DNA of 64,000 bases from an uncultured Opitutia bacterium (GCA_903839035.1 CAIMAQ010000002.1:62001-126000), one strand, 5' to 3'. Positions 1 through 9,969 are shown, counted from the stretch's first letter. Notes: a model not told the origin generated them from the sequence alone. Program-made: numbers and translations.

Positions 1-1018
1 CCTTGGCGGCGGAATCCTTTACGAGCAGCTCGAGGTGCTCGGGGGCGATGTAGTTCGCAACCTCGGCGGCCTGCGCGAGGGTCTTGACTTCGACGGCCAG
101 GAAACCCTCGGCGAGCACGCGCGCCATTTTCTCCGAGCGCGACAGGAGATGCAGCTGCTTTTCCATCTCGGCGACGATGTCGGCGATGATCTTGGTCGAG
201 GTGGCAACGAGGAAGACCTTCTCCCGGCCGGAACCGTGCTCGGCCTGCGCGAGCAGGTCGGCGGCGGCAAAATCCGCGCGCGCGGTCTCGTCGGCGATGA
301 CCATCAGTTCGCTGGGACCCGGTAGTGAGTCCACGCCGACGGTGCCAAACACCTGGCGCTTGGCCTCGCAGACAAAGGCGTTGCCGGGGCCAAAGACCTT
401 GTCGACCGCGGGGATGGTCGTCGTGCCATACGCCATGGCGCCGATGGCGTGCACGCCACCGATCTTGTAGACCTCCTCCACCCCGACGAGGTGCAGCGCG
501 GCCAGCAGGCCGTCGGCGATCTTGCCGGAGGAATTGGACGGGGTGAACACGGCGATCTCCGGGCAGCCGGCGATCTTGGCGAGGGTGGCGGTCATCAGCA
601 CGCTGGAGACCAGCGGGACCTGGCCGCCGGGCACGTACAGGCCGACACGGCGGATGGGGTCGAATTTCTCGCCGACCGTGGCGCCGTGCTTGTTTTTCGC
701 GGTCCAGGGCTGCGGCAAGCCGCGGCGGTTGAAGGCGATGATACTCTCGTGGGCGGCAACCAGCGCCTTGCGCTCGGCGGTAGGCAGGCGCTTTGCGGCG
801 GCGGCGATTTCGGCCGGCTTCACCCGGAAGTCGCGGGCCTGCAGCTTGGCGCCGTCAAATTTCGCGGCGTAATAGCCGACGGCCTCGTCTCCGCGCTCAT
901 AGACGGCGGTGAGGATGGCGGCGACGCCCGCGGAGAGTTCGCGGGAGACGAGGCTGCCGCGGCAGAAGGCGGCCAGGTCCTCGGTAAAAGTCCGGGAAGT
1001 GATGGAGAGGGTGCGCAC
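1..1018 (-). CDS. hisD: Histidinol dehydrogenase, C-terminus cut by window start
   Basis: Catalyses the last two oxidations of histidine synthesis, L-histidinol to L-histidine with NAD+, in the cytoplasm. About 339 residues are visible and roughly 90 C-terminal residues lie outside the window. Zinc and catalytic residues are present: Gln258 and His261 in LLAQAEHG, and Glu327-His328 in APEHLEL, matching Gln259/His262 and Glu326/His327 of the E. coli enzyme. The start is a GTG at 1018, chosen because the HisD N-terminus (RTLSITSRTF) follows directly. It is the last gene seen of the minus-strand cluster, 26 bases after the LolA-like gene. Confidence 0.95.
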   Translation of the reverse strand, partial: MRTLSITSRTFTEDLAAFCRGSLVSRELSAGVAAILTAVYERGDEAVGYYAAKFDGAKLQARDFRVKPAEIAAAAKRLPTAERKALVAAHESIIAFNRRGLPQPWTAKNKHGATVGEKFDPIRRVGLYVPGGQVPLVSSVLMTATLAKIAGCPEIAVFTPSNSSGKIADGLLAALHLVGVEEVYKIGGVHAIGAMAYGTTTIPAVDKVFGPGNAFVCEAKRQVFGTVGVDSLPGPSELMVIADETARADFAAADLLAQAEHGSGREKVFLVATSTKIIADIVAEMEKQLHLLSRSEKMARVLAEGFLAVEVKTLAQAAEVANYIAPEHLELLVKDSAAK

Positions 1019-1044
1019 GGGAATGGGTTACGGGTAAAAGCGGG

Positions 1045-1806
1045 TTACCGGGAAAACGAGGGAATCGCAAACTGGCTGGCCGGGAAGGTTTCGTTCACGG
1101 TGATGGTGTCAAAGGTGATGGTGACGGTCTGCTCTTTGCCGTCGGCGGTCTTGATGGAATTGGTGATCTTCCGCGGGAACCGGATGCCGGTGACCATGAT
1201 TTCGCCCTGCTCGCGGATCGAGCTGCCATTTTCGGTCTCGGTGAGCATGAGCCGGCCGGTGGCGACGGCGAAGTAGCGGTAGAAAATCAGGTCGGGGGCG
1301 TGGATGAAGGCTACCTTCCGGCAGGCGACGCCCTCCAGGGTGACGGGACCCTGGTCAACCACGCTGCCGCCCGCCTGTTCCAGGCCGCGGTAGAAGGCGA
1401 GGTTCTCCCAGACAATGGCCCGTTGCCGCTTGACCTGGTCCGTCGGGAGCAGTTGCAAACGCCAGCGGGTGGGATCCTTGGCATCTTGGATTTTCTGCCA
1501 GCCATCGTAGTCATCGAGTGCACTCGTATCCACGATGCTGGTGGTGGTGCGGACCGTACGCTGGCGATAGGGTGTCTGAAACATGATCTCCACCCCGACG
1601 GTCAGCGGCTTGGTGGCGTCCGCCCCAACGGGCGCGAGCATCGAGCCGGTGTAATGCACCGATTTGACCGCGTTGAGCGCCGCTTCGGACCCTAGGTAGG
1701 CCCGGGCCTTGGCGATGATCGCGGGCTCGGCCTGCACGGCCGCAGCCGGCACACAGACGAGGGCCAGCAGCGCGGCAAACCGGCGGGAAGACAGGGTGAG
1801 CATCAC
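1045..1806 (-). CDS. Secreted LolA-like (lipoprotein-sorting-type) protein of unknown role
   Basis: A 253-residue protein with a clear signal peptide (Arg-Arg, then a hydrophobic stretch, probable cleavage after AVQA near residue 26). The rest looks like the half-barrel fold of LolA/LolB and COG2834 proteins: alternating beta strands, a lipid-facing pattern, and a middle segment (about 120-180) with motifs such as VTLEGVACRKV. No lipobox is seen, so it is probably periplasmic. It lies between guaA and hisD on the same strand, which does not define a job. A starts-at-Met2 form (1803) is equally possible. The fold assignment is by eye only and the function is unknown. Confidence 0.6.
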   Translation of the reverse strand: MMLTLSSRRFAALLALVCVPAAAVQAEPAIIAKARAYLGSEAALNAVKSVHYTGSMLAPVGADATKPLTVGVEIMFQTPYRQRTVRTTTSIVDTSALDDYDGWQKIQDAKDPTRWRLQLLPTDQVKRQRAIVWENLAFYRGLEQAGGSVVDQGPVTLEGVACRKVAFIHAPDLIFYRYFAVATGRLMLTETENGSSIREQGEIMVTGIRFPRKITNSIKTADGKEQTVTITFDTITVNETFPASQFAIPSFSR

Positions 1807-1855
1807 GAACCCCAGGTTGGACTATAGTTCGCCCCGAGGAAAGCCCGGTTCCGGC

Positions 1856-3394
<1,539 letters not shown>

Positions 3395-3470
3395 GGCGGC
3401 CGGAAAAACGAATAAACGGACAACAAACCGCAGGCGTGTCAATGGCCCGCTCCGGCCGCACCCCCGGCGG

Positions 3471-3698
3471 TCAGAATTTCAACCGGGTGTTCTCGTGGGC
3501 ACAGCGCGGACATTTCGCGAGTTCGGTCCCAATGGGCGCGGTGTAGAGGGCGTCGCAGCGGATGCAGTGGAAGGTCGTCTTGCGGCGCTCGACCTCGAAG
3601 CGGGCATGGTCGCGCCGGTCGTAATAGAACCACACGCCGAGGAATACCGCGGCCAGCAACGTGCAGTAAACCACGACGGCGGGAGTCAGCTCGAGCAT
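3471..3698 (-). CDS. Small one-helix membrane protein with zinc-ribbon tail
   Basis: Seventy-five residues. One membrane helix (about residues 7-26) is followed by a charged linker and a compact zinc ribbon with two CxxC knuckles, Cys45/Cys48 and Cys63/Cys66, at the C-terminus. With the N-terminus outside, the ribbon would face the cytoplasm. It lies just after the rplQ terminator and before guaA on the same strand. I do not recognise a named family. Possible roles (metal-dependent membrane adaptor, ribosome or RNA contact at the membrane) are speculation. The regular cysteine spacing argues for a real gene. Confidence 0.7.
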   Translation of the reverse strand: MLELTPAVVVYCTLLAAVFLGVWFYYDRRDHARFEVERRKTTFHCIRCDALYTAPIGTELAKCPRCAHENTRLKF

Positions 3699-3715
3699 GG
3701 CGAAAGGGCTAAATG

Positions 3716-3747
3716 AAAAACGCGCCGAAGGAAACCTTCGACGCGTT
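3716..3747 (-). terminator. Intrinsic terminator after rplQ
   Basis: On the minus strand a 13-base stem with one mismatch (AACGCGTCGAAGG paired with its partner), a three-base loop TTT and a run of five T. It lies 20 bases after the rplQ stop and ends the ribosomal-alpha transcript. Confidence 0.85.
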
Positions 3748-3767
3748 GGAGTGGGGAGCGGAGGGGC

Positions 3768-4277
3768 TCAGGCCTTGGTTTCAGGCGTGGCCTCGGCGGC
3801 GGCCGGGGCGGCCGTCTCGGCTTCGGCCTTCGGGGCCTTGGCCTTCTTGGCCTTGGCGGCCTTCTTGCCCTTCGACTTCTTGTAGCCGGTGTCGTCCGCC
3901 TTCACGAACTCGATGAGCGCGAGCTCCGCGGCGTCGCCGAGGCGCTGGGCACCGAGCTTGTAGATGCGGGTGTAGCCGCCGTTGCGGTTCGTGAACTCCT
4001 TGTGCTTCTCGTTGAAGAGGAGCGTCAGGGCGGTCTCGTCGCGCACGTCGGAGTGGGCCAGGCGGCGGAGGTGGAGCGCGTCCTTCGGGTCGGTCTTGGC
4101 CGCGGCCTGCTTGGCCTTGGTGATGACCTTCTCGATGAAGGGACGCAGGGCCTTGGCCTTGGTCAGGGTGGTCTTGATGCGGCCGTGGGTGATGAGCGAG
4201 GCGGCGAGATTGGACATCATCGCCCGGCGGTGCTCGACGGTTACGCCCAGGGAAGCGTGGTGTTTATTGTGACGCAT
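3768..4277 (-). CDS. rplQ: Large ribosomal subunit protein L17, extended
   Basis: L17 of the 50S subunit, lining the tunnel exit region. The conserved start (MRHNKHHASLGV) and the core to about residue 125 are typical. About 45 extra residues at the C-terminus are rich in Lys, Ala and Glu and look disordered. Family members are usually 115-130 residues; this one has 169. It ends the alpha part of the cluster, with a terminator right behind it and a 174-base gap before it that carries an AU-rich hairpin element. Confidence 0.97.
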   Translation of the reverse strand: MRHNKHHASLGVTVEHRRAMMSNLAASLITHGRIKTTLTKAKALRPFIEKVITKAKQAAAKTDPKDALHLRRLAHSDVRDETALTLLFNEKHKEFTNRNGGYTRIYKLGAQRLGDAAELALIEFVKADDTGYKKSKGKKAAKAKKAKAPKAEAETAAPAAAEATPETKA

Positions 4278-4358
4278 TGGATTTGGTTTTTAAGCGGGGC
4301 CCGATCGGCAATCCGGTCGCAGCGTGGCGCGGCAGCGGACGGCGCGAGCCCCTTGGGT

Positions 4359-4450
4359 TATTTTCGAATTTGGATTTTCGCTTTTCGAATCCCGATCCGG
4401 ACTTCCAACTGCCGGAGCAATTGAAAGTCGGAGATCGAAGTTCGAAATTC
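4359..4450. repeat. AU-rich imperfect palindrome, copy A (rpoA-rplQ gap)
   Basis: About 92 bases of TTTCGAA/TTCGAAA-type sequence forming a long imperfect inverted repeat around a centre that contains CCAACTGCCGGAGCAA. A related element lies between rplO and secY (9970-10065): both begin TTATTTTCGAATTT and share the GGAGCA centre. The left end of the rpoA coding region starts directly after it. It could fold in the mRNA as a long hairpin. Confidence 0.75.
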
Positions 4451-4451
4451 C

Positions 4452-5453
4452 TCAGGCTTCCTTCTTGGTGTCGAGGAGGCGCTCGTCGAACTTCATGCCG
4501 AGCGAGAGGCCGAGGGCCTCGAGCTTTTCCTTGATTTCGTTGAGCGATTTTTTGCCGAAGTTGCGGTACTTGAGCATCTCCTGCTCGGTCTTCATCGCGA
4601 GCTCGCCGACGGTGGTGATGTTCGCGTTGTTGAGGCAGTTGGCGGCGCGGACCGAGAGCTCGATCTCGTTGACCGACATGTTGAGGAGCTTGCGGAGCTT
4701 GTTCTGCTCCTCGCTGACCTCGGACTGCTGGCTCTCGAACTCGAAGGCCTCCTCGGAGACGCGATCGAACACGTCGAGGTGGTGCTTCAGGATGGAGGCG
4801 GACTGCTTGAGGGCGTCGTCCGGGGTGATGCGGCCGTCGGTCCAGACCTCGAGCACGAGCTTGTCGTAGTCGGTGATCTGGCCCACGCGGGTCGCCTCGA
4901 CGGCGTACTTCACGAGGCGGACGGGCGAGAAGAGGGAGTCGATGGAGATGACTCCGATCGCCTGCTCTTCCTTCTTGTTGGCCTCGCCGGGGTGGTAGCC
5001 GCGGCCGGTCTTGATCTCGATCTCGGCCTCGAAGGTGCGCTTCGTGTCGAGGGTGCAGATGACCTGCTCGGGATTGACGATGGTGATGTTGGCGTCGGCC
5101 TGGATGTCGGCGGCGGTGACGACGCCGGTCTTGGTGGCCTTGACCTGGAGCGTGATGGGCTCGCGCTTGGCGGAGACGATCAGGATCTTCTTCAGGTTCA
5201 GGACGATGTCGGTGACATCCTCGACGACATTGTCGATGGACTGGAACTCGTGGTTCACGCCGTCGATCTTGATGGAGGAGATGGCGGCGCCCTCAATGGA
5301 GCTGAGCAGCACGCGGCGCAGGGAGTTGCCGATGGTGTGGCCGTAACCGGCCTCGAAGGGCTCGGCGATGAACTTGGCGTAGGTCGGGCTGGAGCCTTCC
5401 TCGACTTTGGTGAGCTTGGAGGGGAGTTCGAACTTTCCGAGACGTTTGGGCAT
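4452..5453 (-). CDS. rpoA: RNA polymerase subunit alpha
   Basis: Alpha subunit, 333 residues, the usual length. The N-terminal dimerisation domain (about 1-235) contains GYGHTIGNSLRRVLLSS and the hinge into alpha-CTD lies near 240-255. The C-terminal domain (about 260-320) binds UP elements and activators, with the helix-hairpin-helix pattern SVRAANCL...LKYRNFGKKSL. It lies in the normal rpsD-rpoA-rplQ order, with 52 bases between it and rpsD. Confidence 0.98.
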   Translation of the reverse strand: MPKRLGKFELPSKLTKVEEGSSPTYAKFIAEPFEAGYGHTIGNSLRRVLLSSIEGAAISSIKIDGVNHEFQSIDNVVEDVTDIVLNLKKILIVSAKREPITLQVKATKTGVVTAADIQADANITIVNPEQVICTLDTKRTFEAEIEIKTGRGYHPGEANKKEEQAIGVISIDSLFSPVRLVKYAVEATRVGQITDYDKLVLEVWTDGRITPDDALKQSASILKHHLDVFDRVSEEAFEFESQQSEVSEEQNKLRKLLNMSVNEIELSVRAANCLNNANITTVGELAMKTEQEMLKYRNFGKKSLNEIKEKLEALGLSLGMKFDERLLDTKKEA

Positions 5454-5505
5454 GGCGATGAACTCTGAGTTGAGCGTTGAGGTTAGAGAAGGGTTGGAAG
5501 GTGGC

Positions 5506-6117
5506 TTAGAAGCGCGAGTAGAACTCGACGATGAGCTGCTCGTTGACGTTCTGTTCCATCTCGTCGCGCGTGGGCAGGCGGTTGACGACGGCCTTGAAGG
5601 CCTCGGCGTTCAGCGTGAGCCAGCCGGGGACGTTGCGGATGCGGTTCTCCTCGAGGTTGCGCGTGGCAAACTGGCGGGAGGCCGGGGCGTTCTTGACCTC
5701 GATCTCGTCGCCGGGCTGCACGTTGTAGCTCGCGATGTCGACCTTGTGGCCGTTGACGCGGATGTGCCCGTGGTTGACGAACTGGCGGGCGGCGGCGCGG
5801 CTCTTGGCGAGGCCGAGGAGGTAGACGGTGCTGTCGAGGCGCGTCTCCAGGAGCTGGAGGAAGCGCTCGCCGGTGACGCCACGCTCCTTCTTCGCGATCT
5901 CGAAGGTGCGGCGGAACTGACGCTCGAGCAGGCCGTAGGTGTAACGGAGCTTCTGCTTTTCGTTCAGGCCGACGGCGTATTCGGAGACCTTGCGGCGGAG
6001 CTTCGCGCCGTGCTGGCCGGCGGGATAGGCGCGACGCTCAAAGGCCTTGCCGGAGCCAAGGATAAGTTGGCCAAAGCGGCGGCTGATGCGGGTGGTGGGA
6101 CCGGTGTAACGAGCCAT
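5506..6117 (-). CDS. rpsD: Small ribosomal subunit protein S4
   Basis: Primary 16S rRNA binder and ribosomal accuracy protein, 203 residues. The S4 RNA-binding domain lies at about 94-155 (RLDSTVYLLGLAKSRAAARQ, then VNGHKVDI). The N-terminal region lacks the CxxC zinc motif found in some S4 proteins, so this is the zinc-free form. The start MARYTGPTTRISRRF is standard. In E. coli S4 represses this operon; no leader structure is visible here. Confidence 0.98.
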   Translation of the reverse strand: MARYTGPTTRISRRFGQLILGSGKAFERRAYPAGQHGAKLRRKVSEYAVGLNEKQKLRYTYGLLERQFRRTFEIAKKERGVTGERFLQLLETRLDSTVYLLGLAKSRAAARQFVNHGHIRVNGHKVDIASYNVQPGDEIEVKNAPASRQFATRNLEENRIRNVPGWLTLNAEAFKAVVNRLPTRDEMEQNVNEQLIVEFYSRF

Positions 6118-6144
6118 TGTAGTAAAGTGACGAGGGTTGGGAAA

Positions 6145-6798
6145 TTAGACGCGGCGACGTTTGCGCGGGCGGCAGCCGTTGTGCGGGATGGGGGTGACGT
6201 CGACGATCGACGTGATCTCGAGGCCGATGGCCTGGAGGGCGCGGATGGCGGAATCGCGGCCGAGGCCGGGACCGGAGACGCGGATGACGACGTCCTTGAG
6301 GCCGTGCGACATGGCGTTGCGGGCGGCATCCTGCGCGACAACCTGGGCGGCGTAGGCGGTGGACTTGCGCGAGCCGCGGAAGTTGCACTTGCCGGCGCTG
6401 GACCAGGCGATGACCTGGCCCTTGTGGTCGGTGATGGAGACGATCGTGTTGTTGAAGGAGGCGAGGACGTTGACGAAACCGGAGGTGACGTTCTTCGAAC
6501 CCTTGGCCTTGCGGACCTTGATGGTGCCGAGCTCTTCCTTGAGGAGGTCCTCAGCGGTGGGCTGCTTGGCGACGCCACCGATCATCTCGACGGGCTTGTC
6601 GGACGGGGCGGCGGCCTTCGGGGCGGTTTCACCGGCGGCGCCAGGAGCGGTGCCCTCGGCGGCGGCAGCCTTGTCGGCAGCAGCCTTGAGGCCCTTCGCC
6701 TTCTTTTCGGCGGGCGTCTCGGTAGCGATGGGCGCGCCGTCAGCGGCGACAACCTTCGCGGGTTTCTCTTTCTTGGGAGCGGACTTTTCTTCGGCCAT
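6145..6798 (-). CDS. rpsK: Small ribosomal subunit protein S11 with long N-terminal extension
   Basis: S11 sits at the platform of the 30S subunit near the mRNA exit. The conserved core starts near residue 92 ([15 protein letters not shown]) and runs to the end [13 protein letters not shown]. Ahead of it are about 90 residues rich in Ala, Lys, Pro and Glu, with no similarity to S11. The usual length is about 130; this is 217. The long start (6798) lies only 12 bases after the rpsM stop, which supports the extension being translated. Confidence 0.96.
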   Translation of the reverse strand: MAEEKSAPKKEKPAKVVAADGAPIATETPAEKKAKGLKAAADKAAAAEGTAPGAAGETAPKAAAPSDKPVEMIGGVAKQPTAEDLLKEELGTIKVRKAKGSKNVTSGFVNVLASFNNTIVSITDHKGQVIAWSSAGKCNFRGSRKSTAYAAQVVAQDAARNAMSHGLKDVVIRVSGPGLGRDSAIRALQAIGLEITSIVDVTPIPHNGCRPRKRRRV

Positions 6799-6810
6799 GT
6801 TCGTAAGGGA

Positions 6811-7191
6811 TTAAACTTCCTTGGCTTTGGTGACGCCAACGGTCTTGCGCGGGCCCTTGCGGGTACGGGCGTTGGTGCTGGTGCGCTGACCGCGGACCGG
6901 GAGGCTGCGGCGGTGGCGGATGCCCCGGTAGCAGTTGATGGCCTGGAGGCGCTTGAGATTGCCCGCGATTTCGCGGCGGAGGTCACCCTCGAGCACCCAT
7001 TTGTGCTCGGTGATGATGTTGAGGATCTTGTTCAGCTGTTCCTCGGTGAGGTCAGCCGCCCGCATATCGGGGTTCAGGCCGGCCTCCTTGACGAGGAGAT
7101 CAGCCCGCGTGGGGCCGATGCCGTTGATGTAACGGAGGGAGTACGCGACTTTCTTTTTCGCGGGGATTTCTACACCGAGGAGACGTGGCAT
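6811..7191 (-). CDS. rpsM: Small ribosomal subunit protein S13
   Basis: S13 of the 30S head, contacting the P-site tRNA and L5. It has 126 residues, with the helix-two-turns-helix region [10 protein letters not shown] and the basic tail [13 protein letters not shown] that reaches the tRNAs. Gene order is map-rpsM-rpsK. infA and rpmJ, often found just ahead of rpsM, are absent from the 58-base gap to map. Confidence 0.98.
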   Translation of the reverse strand: MPRLLGVEIPAKKKVAYSLRYINGIGPTRADLLVKEAGLNPDMRAADLTEEQLNKILNIITEHKWVLEGDLRREIAGNLKRLQAINCYRGIRHRRSLPVRGQRTSTNARTRKGPRKTVGVTKAKEV

Positions 7192-7249
7192 GGGATTTTG
7201 AGTTGTGAGTTAAAGTTTAAAGGAAAAGGGAACTGGCTGAATCTTGGCC

Positions 7250-8020
7250 CTAGCGGCGCGGGAGCGTGAGGATCTCGGGACCGGTTTCCGTCGTGAGCAC
7301 GGTATGCTCAAAATGGGCGGAAGGCGAACCGTCGGAAGTGACGACCGTCCAGCCGTCGGCGAGCGTTTTGATCCGGTGACCGCCGACGTTGACCATCGGT
7401 TCGATCGCGAGGGTCATGCCGGGCCGGATCTTTTCCCCGGTGCCCTTGCGGCCGAAGTTGGGAATTTCCGGCGGCTCGTGCATTTTGACCCCCACCCCGT
7501 GCCCGACCATTTCGCGCACCACGCTAAAACCGTGGGACTCGACGTAGGCCTGGATCGTGGCGGAGATGTCGCCGATGCGATTGCCGACCACCGCCTGGCG
7601 GATGCCGAGGTCCAAGGCGTCACGGGTGACATCGAGGAGTTCGGTGAGGCGCGGGGTAATCCGGCCGACGGGGACCGTGACAGCGTTGTCGCCGATGTAA
7701 CCGTTGTAGGTGACGGTGACGTCGAGCGAAACGATGTCGCCGTCGCGCAAAACGCGGCGGATGGACGGGATGCCGTGGACGACTTCCTCGTTGACCGAGA
7801 TGCAGGTGTGCGCCGGGTAGCGGCGGGAACCGATCTGGTAACCGTAATCGGAACTGCGGGCTCCATGGCTCGCGATCAGGTCGCGGCCAGCTTCTTCCAA
7901 GTCTTGCGTCGTGAGACCGGGCCGGACCAGTTGCTTGAGGGAATCAAGCACCGTGGCGGCGACGGCACACGCCTCGCGCATGCGGGCGATCCCCTCCTTG
8001 TTTTTGAGGGGAACGCTCAT
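7250..8020 (-). CDS. map: Type I methionine aminopeptidase
   Basis: Removes the initiator Met from nascent proteins; cytosolic dinuclear-metal enzyme. It has 256 residues with the pita-bread fold. Metal ligands are seen as Asp in SLDVTVTYNGYIGDN (two Asp), His in GHGVGVKMHEPP, Glu in LAIEPMV and Glu in HFEHTVLT. Its start overlaps the stop of the preceding adenylate-kinase-like gene by four bases (ATGA), so translation is probably coupled. Confidence 0.97.
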   Translation of the reverse strand: MSVPLKNKEGIARMREACAVAATVLDSLKQLVRPGLTTQDLEEAGRDLIASHGARSSDYGYQIGSRRYPAHTCISVNEEVVHGIPSIRRVLRDGDIVSLDVTVTYNGYIGDNAVTVPVGRITPRLTELLDVTRDALDLGIRQAVVGNRIGDISATIQAYVESHGFSVVREMVGHGVGVKMHEPPEIPNFGRKGTGEKIRPGMTLAIEPMVNVGGHRIKTLADGWTVVTSDGSPSAHFEHTVLTTETGPEILTLPRR

Positions 8021-8445
8021 GTCGCGGGGCCGCCGGCCTCCAGGAGGAGACCGAGCGTGCGATAGTGTGCGACGACAGGCCCGGGGGAGCCGGGGCCGGC
8101 GAGTGCGGCGCTGAGCGCTTCATCACGGGCATCGAGCCATTCGTCGAACACTTTGGCTTGGAGCAGCGTAGCCGGGAAGTCCGCGAGGACAAAACCCGCA
8201 TCAGGTTTGCGCGCGAAGAACCAGCGGCGCAGACGCGCCAGCGTGGTCGCTTCATCCGATCCGGCAGGGCCGGGTCGGCGCGAAATCTCCGACCGCATCA
8301 GGGTGGCGGGAGAGACGTGCTCAAGATTCAAAGAACGCACCTGGTTCATCAGGTTTTCGGAACGAAAATCGGGTGAACCGAGGAGAAGGAGTTTGGTTTT
8401 GGCGGGAGGGCCGAAACGCGAAAAGAGGTCGTTGATGCCTGCCAT
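8017..8445 (-). CDS. Degenerate adenylate-kinase-like protein in the adk position
   Basis: A 142-residue protein exactly where adk lies in many genomes (secY-adk-map). The N-terminus KLLLLGSPDFRSE lines up with the P-loop strand and loop of adenylate kinase, but the Gly-rich GxxGxGK is lost. Residues VSPATLMRSEI match ISTGDMLRAAV, and GFVLADFPATLLQA matches GFLLDGFPRT with the key Asp and Arg changed. The C-terminus VVAHYRTLGLLLEAGG resembles the late YYRxxGLLVEIDG segment, so the LID region appears deleted. True Adk has about 214 residues. The frame is open, is flanked by coupled genes and overlaps map by four bases. It is probably not a kinase; the role is unknown. The alignment is by eye. 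Confidence 0.75.
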   Translation of the reverse strand: MAGINDLFSRFGPPAKTKLLLLGSPDFRSENLMNQVRSLNLEHVSPATLMRSEISRRPGPAGSDEATTLARLRRWFFARKPDAGFVLADFPATLLQAKVFDEWLDARDEALSAALAGPGSPGPVVAHYRTLGLLLEAGGPAT

Positions 8446-8463
8446 CGAGGCCAGAGTAAAGAA

Positions 8464-9966
8464 CTAAAGCGCCCAGTGGCGGACAACCCAGGAGATGATG
8501 CCAATCAGGGCGATCGCGCCGAGCGCAAGCCACAGGGTACCAACGGTTTTCATATCTGCCGCCTCGCCCAGGGCGCCGGCGACATTCGGGTTGCGGGCGC
8601 GGATCCGGCCCTTTTTCAGGAAGCCGTCGTAGTGGCGCTGGAGCAGGAAGGTTTCGACCTGCCGCATGGTGTCCAGGATGACGCCCACGGTGATCAGCAT
8701 GCCCGTGCCGCCGAAGAAGATGGAGATGCGCTGCGGGACGTGCAGCCAGTTGAGCATCAGGTCGGGCATGACGGCGATGACCGTGAGGAAGACGGCGCCC
8801 GCGAGGGTCAGGCGGGTCATGATGAAATCGAGGAACTGCGCGGTCGGCTCGCCGGGGCGGACACCGGGGACGTAGCCACCGTATTTCTTGAGGTCATCCG
8901 CGATCTGGATCGGCTTGAACATGACGGACACCCAGAAATAGCTGAAGAACAGGATCAGCATCGTGTAGAGCACGTAGTAAATCGCGTGCCCGCGGAGGAA
9001 ATCTTGGGAGACATCGCGGAAGAACTTGATGTCCCAGGCCGAGCCCGCCCACGAGAAGATCGTCTGCGGGAACAGCATGATCGAGCTAGCGAAGATGACG
9101 GGCATGACGCCGGAGTAGTTCACCTTCAGCGGCAGGAAGGAACTCTGGCCGCCCATGACCTTGTTGCCGACAACGCGCTTGGCGTACTGGACGGGGATTT
9201 TGCGCTGCCCCTGCACGACCATGATGATGCCCATGGTAACGGCGAAGAAGAGCGCGATCATGATGACCGCCTGCGGCAGGCCGAGGCTCGCGCCGGTGCC
9301 GACGGGGCGGAAGAACATCTGGTAGGTCTGCTGGGCGGCGCCGGGCAGGTCGGCGAGGATGCCGACGGTGATCAACAGGGAGACGCCGTTGCCGATGCCC
9401 CGCTGGGTGATCTGCTCGCCGAGCCACATGAGCAGCATGGTGCCCGCGGTCATGAAGATGACCGAGGTGACGAGGAAATACATCTTCCCGGCCAGCACGA
9501 TGTGGCCGTAGGTGTTGATGTCGTAGCCCGGGAACATCCGGTCGGGGTGCTCGAGGGAAAGGATGAGCATGGTGCCCTGGATGAGGCAGAGGGCGACCGT
9601 GGCGTAACGCGTGTACTGCGTGAGCTTCTGGCGGCCGACATCGCCCTCCTGCTGCAGGCGACTGAGCGCGGGGACGACCGCGGTCATGAGCTGGAAGATG
9701 ATCGAGGCGCTGATGTACGGCATGATGCCAAGCGCGCCGACGGCGCCCTTCAGGAGCGCGCCGCCCGTGAACATGTTGTAGATGCCGACGAGGGCGCCGC
9801 CGCCGCCCGCGGTCTGGTCCTCGAAGAACTTCTGCAGCGGGTGCGGGTCGATGCCGGGCAGCACGATGTGCGCGGCGACCCGGGCCACGAAGAGCAGCGC
9901 CAGCGTGTAGAGGATCCGCGAGCGCAGCTCGGGGATCTTCATCGAGTTCGTGAAAGCGGAAATCAT
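8464..9966 (-). CDS. secY: Protein translocase subunit SecY
   Basis: Pore subunit of the Sec translocon in the cytoplasmic membrane, with ten hydrophobic segments over 500 residues. That is longer than the usual 430-445 because of loop insertions, for example the Gly-rich periplasmic loop near 50-60. The N-terminus MISAFTNSMKIPELRSRI is the standard SecY start, so I chose 9966 over the internal Met at 9942. It follows rplO; the gap carries AU-rich hairpin element B. Its partner secE is at 34139 in the same cluster. Confidence 0.98.
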   Translation of the reverse strand: MISAFTNSMKIPELRSRILYTLALLFVARVAAHIVLPGIDPHPLQKFFEDQTAGGGGALVGIYNMFTGGALLKGAVGALGIMPYISASIIFQLMTAVVPALSRLQQEGDVGRQKLTQYTRYATVALCLIQGTMLILSLEHPDRMFPGYDINTYGHIVLAGKMYFLVTSVIFMTAGTMLLMWLGEQITQRGIGNGVSLLITVGILADLPGAAQQTYQMFFRPVGTGASLGLPQAVIMIALFFAVTMGIIMVVQGQRKIPVQYAKRVVGNKVMGGQSSFLPLKVNYSGVMPVIFASSIMLFPQTIFSWAGSAWDIKFFRDVSQDFLRGHAIYYVLYTMLILFFSYFWVSVMFKPIQIADDLKKYGGYVPGVRPGEPTAQFLDFIMTRLTLAGAVFLTVIAVMPDLMLNWLHVPQRISIFFGGTGMLITVGVILDTMRQVETFLLQRHYDGFLKKGRIRARNPNVAGALGEAADMKTVGTLWLALGAIALIGIISWVVRHWAL

Positions 9967-9969
9967 CGG

